This document shows positions 34,815 to 45,258 of a stretch of 64,000 nt of DNA, piece by piece. Both the position numbers and the translations under genes were made by a program. The first letter of the stretch is position 1, and every line of letters starts with the position of its first letter. Origin of the DNA: Neodontobutis hainanensis (taxonomy: Eukaryota; Chordata; Actinopteri; Gobiiformes; Odontobutidae); assembly GCA_024349245.1 (NCBI GenBank), contig JALDNG010000488.1:115001-179000 (forward strand). Direction: 5' to 3'. Under the pieces are notes generated by a model. That model saw only the letters and a program-made list of their open reading frames with translations, made no database searches and had not been told where the DNA came from.

Positions 34815-35520
34815 GACCAAGTTAAGTTTGGTGAAAATCCGACGAGCCAAGCCCAGAAAGGCGCACCATTCTCGGACTACTTCACGGGGTGAAGGGGGTC
34901 TGGCCTGGTTCTCCCGAAAAAATTTTTTCAAGCTATGAAAATTCGGAAATAGCCATTTTGTAGAACCACATGCGTAGATGCCATCTGCTAATTTTGGTTC
35001 GATTTGGTCCTTTTGTGACCAAGTTAAGTCCGGTGAAAATCCGACGAGCCAAGCCCAGAAAGGCGCACCATTCTCGTACTACTTCACGGGGTGAAGGGGG
35101 TCTGGCCTGGTTCTCCCGAAAAAAAATTTTCAAGCTATGAAAATTCGGAAATAGCCATTTTGTAGAACCCCATGCGTAGATGCCATCTGCCAATTTTGGT
35201 TCGATTTGGTCCTTTTTTGACCAAGTTAAGTCCGGTGAAAATCCTACGAGCCAAGCCCAGAAAGGCGCACCATTCTCGGACTACTTCACGGGGTGAAGGG
35301 GGTCTGGCCTGGTTCTCCCGAAAAAAAATTTTCAAGCTATGAAAATTCGGAAATAGCCATTTTGTAGAAGCCCATGCGTAGATGCCATCTGCCAATTTTG
35401 GTTTGATTTGGTCCTTTTTTGACCAAGTTAAGTCTGGTGAAATTCCGATGAGCCAAGCCCAGAAAGGCGCACCATTCTTGGACTAGTTCACGAGGTGGAG
35501 GGGGTCTGGCCTGGTTCTGC
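34815..35520 (+). repeat. 201-bp tandem repeat, about 3.5 copies
   Basis: TGACCAAGTTAAG recurs near 34,815, 35,016, 35,218 and 35,419. Copies share CAAGCCCAGAAAGGCGCACC, TTCACGGGGTGAAGGGGGTC, GAAAATTCGGAAATAGCC and CATGCGTAGATGCCATCTGC and are over 90% alike by eye. They occur only on the left side of the composite block. Confidence 0.92.
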
Positions 35521-35990
35521 CGAAATATTATTATTTTTTTAAATCTTTTTTAAACTCTGCACCCTGCTACAGGGCATGGGGATGAATACAGAAACCCAGG
35601 TTTAGTGGCCCGAACCCTTAAGATGGCTGAGAAATAGCGATCCCAATTTAGATTTATTTAATTAATCAAAATAGTGGACAGTGGAATTTGTCAACGGGAC
35701 TTGGTGTTATAGACTCAGGGTGACATACCGAGTGCAGTCATATAGTTTTCAAAACAATTAGAACTTTATTTAGTATGCCAACATTCATTATCTGTCAAAT
35801 GAATACAATGCAAATGGTTTTTCCCACTACAGGCTTATTCAATGATCTACATAGTGGGTTCATGGACAAAGTGTTTCAAGCGTTTCCTTTCAAATTATTC
35901 TGATAAAAACTATTTAGCTGGAGTCAGCAAGACCCCCCTGAGAAGGAAAAATCAAGTCCTGACTCAAAATTCCACTGTCCACAAACACAC
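35521..35990 (+). other. AT-richer spacer unit in the centre of the composite block
   Basis: No gene seen. It contains a GTGCAGTCATATAGTTTTC block and a CACTACAGGCTTATTCAATG block whose relatives recur near 36,890-37,060 and 37,490-37,650, so it is one copy of a higher-order spacer. Confidence 0.6.
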
Positions 35991-36885
35991 TATTTTAGTA
36001 CGTTGAATCAATGGTGAAATGGACATATAGTGCTTTCGCGGACGGTGGACGGTGGAATTGGGTAATCGGACACATAGTGCTTTCGCGGACGGTGGAATTG
36101 GGCAACGGGCGTTGAATCAATGGTGAAATGGACACATAGTGCTTTCGCGGACGGTGGAATAGGGCAATCGGACACATAGTGCTTTCGCGGACGGTGGACG
36201 GTGGAATTGGGTAATCGGACACATAGTGCTTTTGCGGACGGTGGAGTTGGGCAACGGGCGTTGAATCAATGGTGAAATGGACACATAGTGCTTTCGCGGA
36301 CGGTGGAATAGGGCAATCGGACACATAGTGCTTTTGCGGACGGTGGAATTGGTCAACGGGCGTTGAATCAATGGTGAAATGGACACATAGTGCTTTCGCG
36401 GACGGTGGAATTGGGCAACGGGCGTTGAATCAATGGTGAAATGGACACATAGTGCTTTCGCGGACGGTGGAATAGGGCAATCGGACACATAGTGCTTTCG
36501 CGGACGGTGGACGGTGGAATTGGGTAATCGGACACATAGTGCTTTTGCGGACGGTGGAGTTGGGCAACGGGCGTTGAATCAATGGTGAAATGGACACATA
36601 GTGCTTTCGCGGACGGTGGAATAGGGCAATCGGACACATAGTGCTTTTGCGGACGGTGGAATTGGTCAACGGGCGTTGAATCAATGGTGAAATGGACACA
36701 TAGTGCTTTCGCGGACGGTGGATTTTGGGCAACGGGCGTTGAATCAATGGTGAAATGGACACATAGTGCTTTTGCGGATGGTGGAATAGGGCAATCAGAC
36801 ACATAGTGCTTTCACGGACGGTGGACGGTAGAATTGGGTAATCGGACACATAGTGCTTTCGCGGATGGTGGAATTGGGCAATGGG
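35991..36885 (+). repeat. Short tandem repeat cluster 1 (GGACACATAGTGCTTTCGCGG)
   Basis: About 17 copies of GGACACATAGTGCTTTCG followed by CGGACGGTGG, alternately spaced about 40-60 bp. Linkers are GAATAGGGCAATC, GAATTGGGTAATC or GCAACGGGCGTTGAATCAATGG. Several linker orders repeat as larger units. Minus-strand frames (SAKALCVHFTIDST-type) are by-products of the period. Confidence 0.92.
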
Positions 36886-37170
36886 TCTCGGTTCTATCTA
36901 CTCAGGAGGACCAGCTGAGTGCAGTAATGTAGTTTGTATCACGTTAGGACCCCCCAAAAATATCTCTAGTCATCATCCAGCCTGGTGTTTTCCAAGATCA
37001 CACTTCAGGCTTATTCAGTGGTTTTGATAGTGTGTCCGTGGACATGGAGTGGTTGACATTTTTGTTGAAATTTTTGTGATAAAAACTATTTAGCTGGAGT
37101 CAGCAAGCCCCCCCGAGAAGGAAAAATCAAGTCCTGACTCTAAATTCCACTGTCCACAAACACAATATTT
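36886..37170 (+). repeat. Spacer unit of the composite block, copy 2
   Basis: Holds CTCAGGAGGACCAGCTGAG, GTGCAGTAATGTAGTTTG, CACTTCAGGCTTATTCAGTG and TAGTGTGTCCGTGGAC. It recurs about 600 bp later (37,487-37,740). Confidence 0.8.
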
Positions 37171-37486
37171 TAGTACGTTGAATCAATGGTGAAATGGACA
37201 TATAGTGCTTTCGCGGACGGTGGAATAGGGCAAACGGACACCTAGTGCTTTTGCGGACGGTGGACAATGAAATTGGGTAATCGGACACATAGTGCTTTCG
37301 CGGACGGTGGAATTGGGCAACGGGCGTTGAATCAATGGTGAAATGGACACATAGTGCTTTCGCGGACGGTGGAATAGGGCATTGGGCGTTGAATCAATGG
37401 TGAAATGGACACATAGTGCTTTCGCGGACGGTGGAATAGGGCAATCGGACACATAGTGCTTTCGCGGACGGTGGAATTGGGCATTG
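37171..37486 (+). repeat. Short tandem repeat cluster 2 (same core as cluster 1)
   Basis: About six copies of the GACACATAGTGCTTTCG / CGGACGGTGG unit, again with GAATAGGGCA and GCGTTGAATCAATGG linkers. Confidence 0.9.
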
Positions 37487-38030
37487 GGTCTCGGTTCTAC
37501 CTACTCAGGAGGACCAGCTGAGTGCAGTAATGTAGTTTGTATCATGATAGGACCCCCCAAAAAATATCTCCAGTCTTCATCCAGCTTGGTGTTTTCCATG
37601 ATCCCACTTCAGGCTTATTCAATGGTTTTGATAGTGTGTCCGTGGACAGGGAGTGTTTGACATTTTTGTTCAAAGATATTGTGATAAAAAAGTATTTAGT
37701 TGGTGTCAGCAAGCCCCCCTGGCTAGGGCAAATCAAGTCCCGTTGTCAAATTCCACTGTCCACGAAAGCACTATGTGTCTATTTCGCGAAAGTAATGCGG
37801 GAGGGCCCAAATTTTGCACCCTGGCTCCTCAGGCCCCCCCAATCGACATATCAAAAGCGCATGTTTCTAGCTCCAAGGCAAACTGTTTTATCCTCCAGAG
37901 AAAATCTCTCTCTCAGCCCTGACAAGCTCAGACAGGCCTTTTAGTTTTAGAGCGGGGGAGGAGAAGACTGTAGCTCTGCAGCCAATTAAGCCAATTAAAC
38001 ACCTTAACGGTGTCGAACCCTCTCCAAACT
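37487..38030 (+). repeat. Spacer unit copy 3 and transition to the right arm
   Basis: Starts as the copy at 36,886, then after 37,770 changes into CAAATTTTGCACCCTGGCTC, the reverse-oriented right-arm sequence. No gene seen. Confidence 0.6.
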
Positions 38031-39825
38031 TTACTGCATGCTTTAGCGTACTGTGCTGAGTAAAAGGAGTCCACCCACGAGTCTATCGGACCTTCCTAGG
38101 CGCCGTCCGTGATCACACTATAGACAATACATTGAAATAATAGGCAATTGGGAGTTTTCTACAAAGGTCTCAGGGGCCTCAAAATTTGCACACTAGCCCA
38201 GAACGACACATCAAAGGCGACTGGCTATAGAGGGTAGGGAAAAATAGGTTGACTCAACAGATATCTCTCCACGTTTGTGCATTTAGAGTGTATCCTTTTT
38301 TGACCTTTTGACCCCTTAACAATGTCATAGCCTCTCCAAACTTCATCTTATGCTTCCATATACCGTGGCGATAAAAATGAGTCTGCTCCCGAGTCGATCA
38401 GACCTTTCTGAGCGATGTCCGTAAACGCACTACACAAAATACATTGAAATAATGGGCTATTGGGAATTTTCTACAAAGGTCCCAGGGGGCCCAAATTTTG
38501 CATGCTGGCTCCTAGGGCCTCCCAGAATGACATATCAAAGGCTGCTGGCTTTAGAGCAAAGGGAAAAAGTTTCAGCCTCCAAAAGACACAGCCTATAACG
38601 GGTTCTGACCATTGACCCCTGAACATTATTTGACCCCTTACCAATGTCGTAACCTCACCAAACTTTACCACACTCTTCTACGCACTGTGACGAGAAAAAG
38701 GAGTCCACTCCCGAGTCGATCGGACCTTTCCAAGCGCCGTCCATGAACACACTACACAAAATACATTGAAATAATGGTAAATTGGGAGTTTTCTACAGAT
38801 GTCCCAGGAGCCCCAAATTTTGCATGCTGGCTCCAGGGACCTTCCTGAATAACATATCGAAGGCGGATGGATCTAGAGCAAAAGGAAAAGATTTCAGCCT
38901 TAGTGACAATTTTTCTCAAAAAGGTCTCTAAATGGCATTGAAGCATAGGGCCTTCTAAGTTTTTTTGAAGAGTGGGATGCAATCTGGTTCAGGGGGTCCT
39001 AGAGTTATGCGCTTTGGGAATCGACTTCAGGGGCCCCTAGAGAGTACCGATCAAAAATTTCAAGATCCCAAGACTTTCCGTCTCCGAACGGGAGTCATCC
39101 CACTTCACACTTTTGCGCATAGTATCTTCGCGGACGACCGTTGCTCTTTTGCCAATTAAGCCCCTTAACGATGTCGTAGCCTCTCCAAACTTTACCGCAC
39201 ACTTCCATGCACTGTGGCGAGAAAAAGGAGTCCACTCCCGAGTCTATTGGACCTTCTTAAGCGCCGTCCGTGAACACACTACACAAAATACATTGAAATA
39301 ATGGGCTAATGGGAGTTTTCTACAAAGGTCCCAGGGGCCCCAAATTTTGCACGCTGGCTCCTGGGGCCACCCAGAACGACATATCAAAGGCTGCTGGCTT
39401 TAGAGCAAAGGGAAAAAGTTTCAGCCTCCAAAAGACATAGCCTATAACGGGTTCTGACCATTGACCCCTGAACATTATTTGACCCCTTACCAATGTCGTA
39501 GCCTCACCAAACTTTACCACACTCTTCTACGCACTGTGACGAGAAAAAGGAGTCCACTCCCGAGTCGATCGGACCTTTCCAAGCGTCGTCCATGAACACA
39601 CTACACAAAATACATTGAAATAATGGGCAACTTGAATTTGTTCAGAAAGATCCGTTGTGGTCAAAAACAAAACTGGGAGCTCAGGGGGGGCCCTGGTATG
39701 ACATATCCACAGGGCAAGTCTCCCGGAGCAACTTTGGGCCAAACGATAAAATTGGCTAGAGGCGCTCCTGCGCGCATCCTCTTGTGGCACATAACCATCT
39801 GTCCGATTCTGGGCCCATTCCGATA
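38031..39825 (-). repeat. Right arm core of the composite block
   Basis: Reverse complement of the left arm core, with unit boundaries near 38,105, 38,440, 38,760, 39,285 and 39,615 (CATTGAAATAATGG). The 39,370-39,825 segment matches 33,106-33,560 reversed across its whole length. Copy number and order differ from the left arm, so the arms are related but not identical. Confidence 0.8.
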
Positions 39826-40340
39826 AATAGTGGGTTCGTGGACAAAAAGTGGGTTCGTGGAATGTGGGCGGGGCTTAGGAGTGGTCAGCAGTGGTAAGGG
39901 GGGCTCTCCGACACGTTTCCCCGAAATAGTGGGGAAGTGGACACATAGTGGGTTTGTGGGATGTGGGCGGGGCTTAGTAGTGGTCAGCGACACATTTCGA
40001 AATAGTGGGGAAGTGGACACATAGTGGGTTCGTGGGATGTGGCCGTGGCTTAGGAGAGACCAGCAGCGGTCTTTGACAAATTTCCCTGAAATAGTGGGGA
40101 AGTGGACACATAGTGGGTTCGAGGGATGTGGGCGTGGCTTAGAAGGGGTCAGTGGGGATGTGGGCGTGGCTTGGTAGGGGTCAGTAATGGTCTCCGACAC
40201 ATTTCTTTAAAATAGTGTGTTCGTGGACACATAGTGGTTCCGTGGGATGTGGCTGTGGCTTAGGGGAGGTCAGAAGTGGTCTCTGACTAAATAGTGGGGA
40301 ATTGGACACATAGTGTGTTCGTGGGATTTAGTGCTGGTCA
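39826..40340. repeat. CCCACTAT minisatellite, right arm (reversed)
   Basis: Units with ATAGTGGGTTCGTGGGATGT, GGGCGGGGCTTAGGAGTGGTC and AAATAGTGGGGAAGTGGACAC repeat about six times, the reverse of the left-arm minisatellite. Confidence 0.85.
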
Positions 40341-40596
40341 GGGGTCAAAAACACTGAACAAAGTTTCCAGACGGAGCGTGAGCAAACCTAGAGGTGTCCG
40401 CCAATCAACGATGCCAGGAGGTATTGAGTTTTTGGGTCAAAAAATGAGGGGAATCACAAAGTGTCAGAATGTAGATTAACTTGGTAGGCAATCTGGATCC
40501 GAATTCATACTACGATCCCTCCGGGTGACTATTTGTCCGTCGGCAACCAATTTGAATGGGTTTTTTTCCACAAACACACTATAAGTACTTCCTGGA
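40341..40596. other. Right end of the composite block, unique sequence
   Basis: No gene seen. It ends with CACAAACACACTATAAGTAC and TTCCTGG before satellite phase resumes at about 40,597. It has no match to the left end beyond a few bases. Confidence 0.45.
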
Positions 40597-41972
40597 GACT
40601 TGCATTAGAACAGACTGTAGATGTGCATTAGAACAGACTGTAAATGTGCAGTAGAAAAGACTGCAGTAGAGAAATAGAACAGACTGTAAACTGGCATTAG
40701 AACAGACTGTAGAGGTGCAGTTGAACAGACAGTAGACTTGCAGTTGAACAGACTTCAGAGCAGCAGTAGTACAGACAATAGATTGGCTTTAGAAATGACT
40801 GTAGACGAGCATTAAAAAGACTGTAAACTTCCAGTAGAAATGACTGACAATGTGCAGAAGAATAGACTGTAGAGATGGAGTAGTACTGACTGTAGACGAG
40901 CATTAGAACAGACTGTATATGAGTATTAGAAAACACTCTAGACATGCTTTAGAACAGACTGTAGAGGTGCAGTAATACAGACTGTAGACGAGCATTAGAA
41001 CAGACTGTAGACCTGCATTAGAACAGACTGTAGATGTGCATTAGAACAGACTGTAGATGTGCAGTAAAACAGACTGTAGACATGCAGTAGAACAGGCTGC
41101 AGTAGAGCAGAAGTATGGACTGTAAACTGGCATTAGAACAGACTGTTGAGGTGCAGTTGAAAAGACTGTAGACGTGCAGTAATACAGACTGTAGACGAGC
41201 ATTAGAACAGACTGTAGAAGTGCAGTAGTACAGACTGTAGATGTGCAGTAGAACAGACTGTAGACGTTTATTAGAACAGACTGTAGACCTGCAGTAGAAC
41301 AGACTGTAAATGAGCAGTAGTACAGACTGTAGACTTGCATTAGAACAGACTGTAGTTGAGCAATAGTACAGATTATAGACTTGCATTAGAACAGACTGTA
41401 GATGTGCATTAGAACTGACTGTAAATGTGCAGTAAAACAGACTGTAGACGTGCAGTAGGACAGACTGCAGTAGAGAAGAGGTACAGACTGTAAACTGGCA
41501 TTAGAAGAGACTGTTGAGGTGCAGTTGAAAAGGCTGTAGACGTGCAGTTGAACAGACTGTAAATGTGCATTTGAAAAGACTGTAGACGTACAATACAACA
41601 GAATGTATACGAGCATTAGAACAGACTGTAGAAGTGCAGTAGTACAGACTGTAGATGTGCTGTAGAACAGACTGTAGACAATTATTAGAACAGACTGTAG
41701 ACCTGCAATAGAACAGACTGTAGATAAGCAATAGTACAGACTTTAGACTTGCATTAGAACAGACTGTAGATGTGCATTAGAACAGACTGCAGATGTCCAG
41801 TAAACCAGAATGTAGACGTGCAGTAGAACAGACTGCAGTAGAGCAGAAGAAGAGACTGTAAACTGGCATTAGAAGAGACTGTTGAGGTGCAGTTGAAAAG
41901 ACTGTAGACATGCAGGTGAACAGACTGTAGATGTGCATTTGAAAAGACTGTAGACGTACAATACAACAGACT
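40597..41972 (-). repeat. 23-bp satellite, block 2 end (minus orientation)
   Basis: 41,018-41,386 is a near-copy of 29,675-30,043 (11,343 bp away). 40,660-40,930 matches 31,010-31,290. The block ends at ...CAACAGACTG, where the 27-bp minisatellite starts. Confidence 0.93.
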
Positions 41973-44900
41973 GCAGAGGCAAGAGAGAGACCAGAGGAGG
42001 CAGAGGCCACAGAGAGACCAAAGGAGGCAGAGGAGGCAGAGAGACCAGAGGAGGCAGAGGCCACCAAGAGTTCAGAGTAGGCAGAAAGACAAAGAGAGAC
42101 CAGAGGAGGCAGAAGCCACAGAGAGACCAGAAGAGGCAGAGGCAGCAGAGAGACGAGAGGAGGCAGAGGAGACAGAGAGACCAGAGGAGGCAGAGGCCAT
42201 GAGAGAATCCTGACGAGGCATAGGCCACAGAGAGACCAGAGGACTGCAGAGGTCACAGAGAGACCAGTGGAGGTAGAGAGAGCAGAGAAGGCAGAGAGAC
42301 CAGTGGAGGCAGGGGAGACAGAGAGAGCAGAGGAGGCAGAGGCCACAGAGAGACGAGAGGAAGCAGAAAAGGCAGAGAGACCAGAGGAGGCAGAGGCCAC
42401 AGAGAGACCAGAGGAGGCACAGGCAATAAAGAGACCAGTGGAGGCAGAGAGACCAGAGGGGGCAGAGGAGGCAGAGAGACAAGAGAAGACAGAGGCCACA
42501 GACAGACCAGAGGAGGCAGAGGCCACAGAGAGACCAGAGGAGGCAGAGGAGGCAGAGAGACCAGTGGAGGCAGACGAGACAGAGACGAGAGGAAGCAGGG
42601 AGGCAGAGAGTCTAGAGGAGGCAGAGGCCACAGAAAGACTAGAGGAGGCAGAGTGTCCAGACCAGGCAGAGGCCACAGAGAGACCAGAAGAGGCAGAGGT
42701 CACAGAGAGACCAGAGGATGCAGAGGAGTCAGAGAAACAAGAAAAGGCAGATGCCACAGAGAGACCAGAGGAGGCAGCGGCCATAGAGAGAGCAGAGAAG
42801 GCAGAGGCCACAGAGAGACCAGATGAGGCAGACGGACAGAGAGACCAGAGGAGGCAGTTAAAGCAGAGGAGGTAGAGAAGGCAGAGAGACCAGTAGAGGC
42901 AAAGGAGACAGAGAGACCAGAGGAGGCAGAGGCCACAGAGAGACCAGAGGAGGCAGAGACGAGAGGAAGCAGGGGAGGCAGAGAGACTGAGGAGGCAGAG
43001 GCCACAGAAAGACCAGAGGAGGCACAGAGTCCAGAGGAGGCAGAGGCGACAGAGAGACCAGAAGAGGCAGAGGCCACAGAGAGACCAGAGGAGGCAGCGG
43101 CCACAGAGAGACCAGAGAAGGCAGAGGCCACAGAGAGACCAGAGGAGGCAGAGGCCACAGAGAGACCAGAGAAGGCAGAGGCCACAGAGAGACCAGTGGA
43201 GGTAGAGAGAGCAGAGGAGGCAGAGAAGGCAGAGAGACCAATGGAGGCAGGGGAGACAGAGAGAGAAGAGGAGGCCGAGGCCACAGAGAGACGAGAGGAA
43301 GCAGAGGAGGCAGAGAGATCAGAGGAGGCAGAGGCCACAGAAAGACCAGAGGAGGCAGACAGTCCAGAGGAGGCAGAGGCCATAGAGAGACCAGAGGAGG
43401 CAGAGGCCACAGAGAGACCAGATGAGGCAGAGAGACAGAGAGACCAGACGAGGCAGTTAGAGCAGAGGAGGCAGAGGAGAAAGGGAGACCAGAGGAGGCA
43501 GAGGCCACAGAGTGACTAGAGGAGGCAGAGGCAATAGAGAGACCAGTGGAGGCAGAAAGCAGAGGGGCAGAGGAGGCAGAGAGACAAGAGAATACAGAGG
43601 CCACAGAGAGACCAGAGGAGGCAGAGGCAATAGAGAGACCAGTGGAGGCAGAGAGCAGAGGGGGCAGAGGAGGCAGAGAGACAAGAGAAGGCAGCGGCCT
43701 CAGAGAGACCAGATGAGGCAGTTAGAGGAGCGGAGGCAGAGAGACCAGAGGAGGCAGAGACCACAGAGAGACCAGAGGAGGCAGAGAGTCCAGAGGAGGC
43801 AGAGGCCACAGAGTGACTAGAGGAGGCAGAGGAGACAAAGAGACCAGAGGATTTAGAGGCCACAGACAGACCAGAGGAGGCAGAGGCTACAGAGAGACCA
43901 GAGGAGGCAGAGGAGGCAGAGGAGACAGACAGACCAGATTAGGCAGAGGCCATAGAGAGACCAGAGGAAGCAGAGGAGGCAGAGAGACCAGATGAGGCAG
44001 AGGCCACAAAAGCCAGAGGAGGCAGAGAGTCCAGAGGAGGCAGAGGCCACAGAGAGGCTAGAGGAGGTAGAGGCCACAGAGAGACCAGAGGAGGCAGAGG
44101 CCACAGAAAGACCAGAGGAGGCAGAGGCCACAGAGAGACCAGAGGAGGCAGAGGAGGTAGAGAGACCAGAAAAGGCAGATGCCACAGAGAGACCAGAGAA
44201 GGCAGCGGCCACAGAGAGACCAGAGGAGGCAGTTAGAGCAGCGGAGGCAGAGAGACCAGAGGAGGCAGAGGCCACAGAGAGACCAAGGAGGCAGAGAGTC
44301 CAGAGGAGGCAGAGGCCACAGAGTGATTAGAGGAGGCAGAGGAGACAAAGAGACCAGAGGATTTAGAGGCCACAGACAGACCAGAGGAGGCAGAGGCAAC
44401 AGAGAGACCAGTGGAGGCAGAGAGACTAGAGGGGGCAGAGGAGGCAGAGAGTAAAAAGAAGGCAGAGGCCACAGAGAGACCAGAGGAGGCAGAGGCCACA
44501 GAGAGACCAGAGGAGGCAGAGGAGATAGAGAAAGCAGAGGAGGCAGAGGCCACAGTTAGACCAGAGGGGGAAGAGGCCACCGAGAGTTCAGAGTAAGCAG
44601 CGGCCACAGAGAGAACAGAGGAGGCAGAGACAACAGAGAGACCAGTGGAGGCAGAGAGACCAGAGGAGGCAGAGGCCAAAGAGAGACCAGAGGAGGCAGA
44701 GGCCACAGAGAGACCAGAGGAGGCAGAGTTCACAGAGAGACCAGAGGAGACAGAGGCCGCAGAGAGATTAGAGGAGGCATAGGCCACAGAGAGACCAGAG
44801 GAGGCAACGGGGCAGGGAGATTAGAGGAAGCAGAGGCCACAGAAAGACCAGAGGAGGCATAAGTCACAGAGAGACCAGTAAAGGCAGAGGCCACAGAGAG

Positions 44901-45258
44901 ACTAGAGGAGACAGAGAAGGCAGAGAGACTAGAGGAGGCAGAGGCCAAAGAGAGACCAGAGGAGGCAGAGGCCACAGAGAGACCAGTGGAGGCAGAGGCA
45001 ACAGAGAGACCAGAGGAGGCAGAGGCCACAGAGAGAAAAGAGGAGGCAGAGGACACAAACAGACCAGAGGAGGCAGAGGCCAAAGAGAGACCAGAGGAGG
45101 CAAAGGAGGCAGAGAGACCAGAGGAGGCAGAAGAGACAGAGAGACCAGAAGAGGCAGAGGCCACAGAAAGACCAGAGGAGGCAGAGAGTCCAGAGGAGGC
45201 AGAGGCTACAGAGAGACCAGTGTAGGCATGGGAGACAGAGAGACCAGAGGAGGCAGAG
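41973..45258 (+). repeat. 27-bp purine-rich, almost T-free minisatellite
   Basis: The unit is GAGAGACCAGAGGAGGCAG followed by AGGCCACA, with shorter 9- and 18-bp derivatives, filling about 3.3 kb. The consensus has no T on the plus strand. Since 27 is a multiple of 3, long frames exist on both strands: ERPEEAEAT repeats on plus, SGLSVASAS or WPLPPLVSL repeats on minus (up to 344 residues). None runs the whole length, all shift frame at units of irregular length, and no non-repeat domain is attached, so I do not call a protein. Confidence 0.93.

Larger units (their letters stand above)
32309..40596. mobile_element. 8.3-kb composite repeat block with mirrored arms, unclassified
   Basis: It interrupts the minus-oriented satellite; the flanks ...CAAACTCTAG and ACTTGCATTAG join in phase. 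The outer 2-2.5 kb on each side are reverse complements: minisatellite (32.64-33.11 and 39.83-40.34 kb), then a unit rich in AAAGCCAGCAGCC and CATTATTTCAATG (33.1-34.8 and 38.1-39.8 kb). The centre is a different set of tandem repeats. The outermost 250-330 bp at each end do not match each other. Long mirrored arms with internal tandem repeats resemble foldback-type DNA transposons in layout only. No transposase was seen. It could also be a satellite cluster moved as one piece. Confidence 0.55.

Noticed and set aside
35995..37452. Minus-strand frames with SAKALCVHFTIDST repeats
   Set aside because: By-products of the 40- to 60-bp tandem repeats. They overlap each other in two frames and end where the repeat does.
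33410..39520. Recurrent frame with GEATTLVRGQIMF and FWRLKLFPFALKPAAFDMSFW in both arms
   Set aside because: It recurs because the DNA unit recurs. Copies end at different points, and none has a supported start or conserved length.
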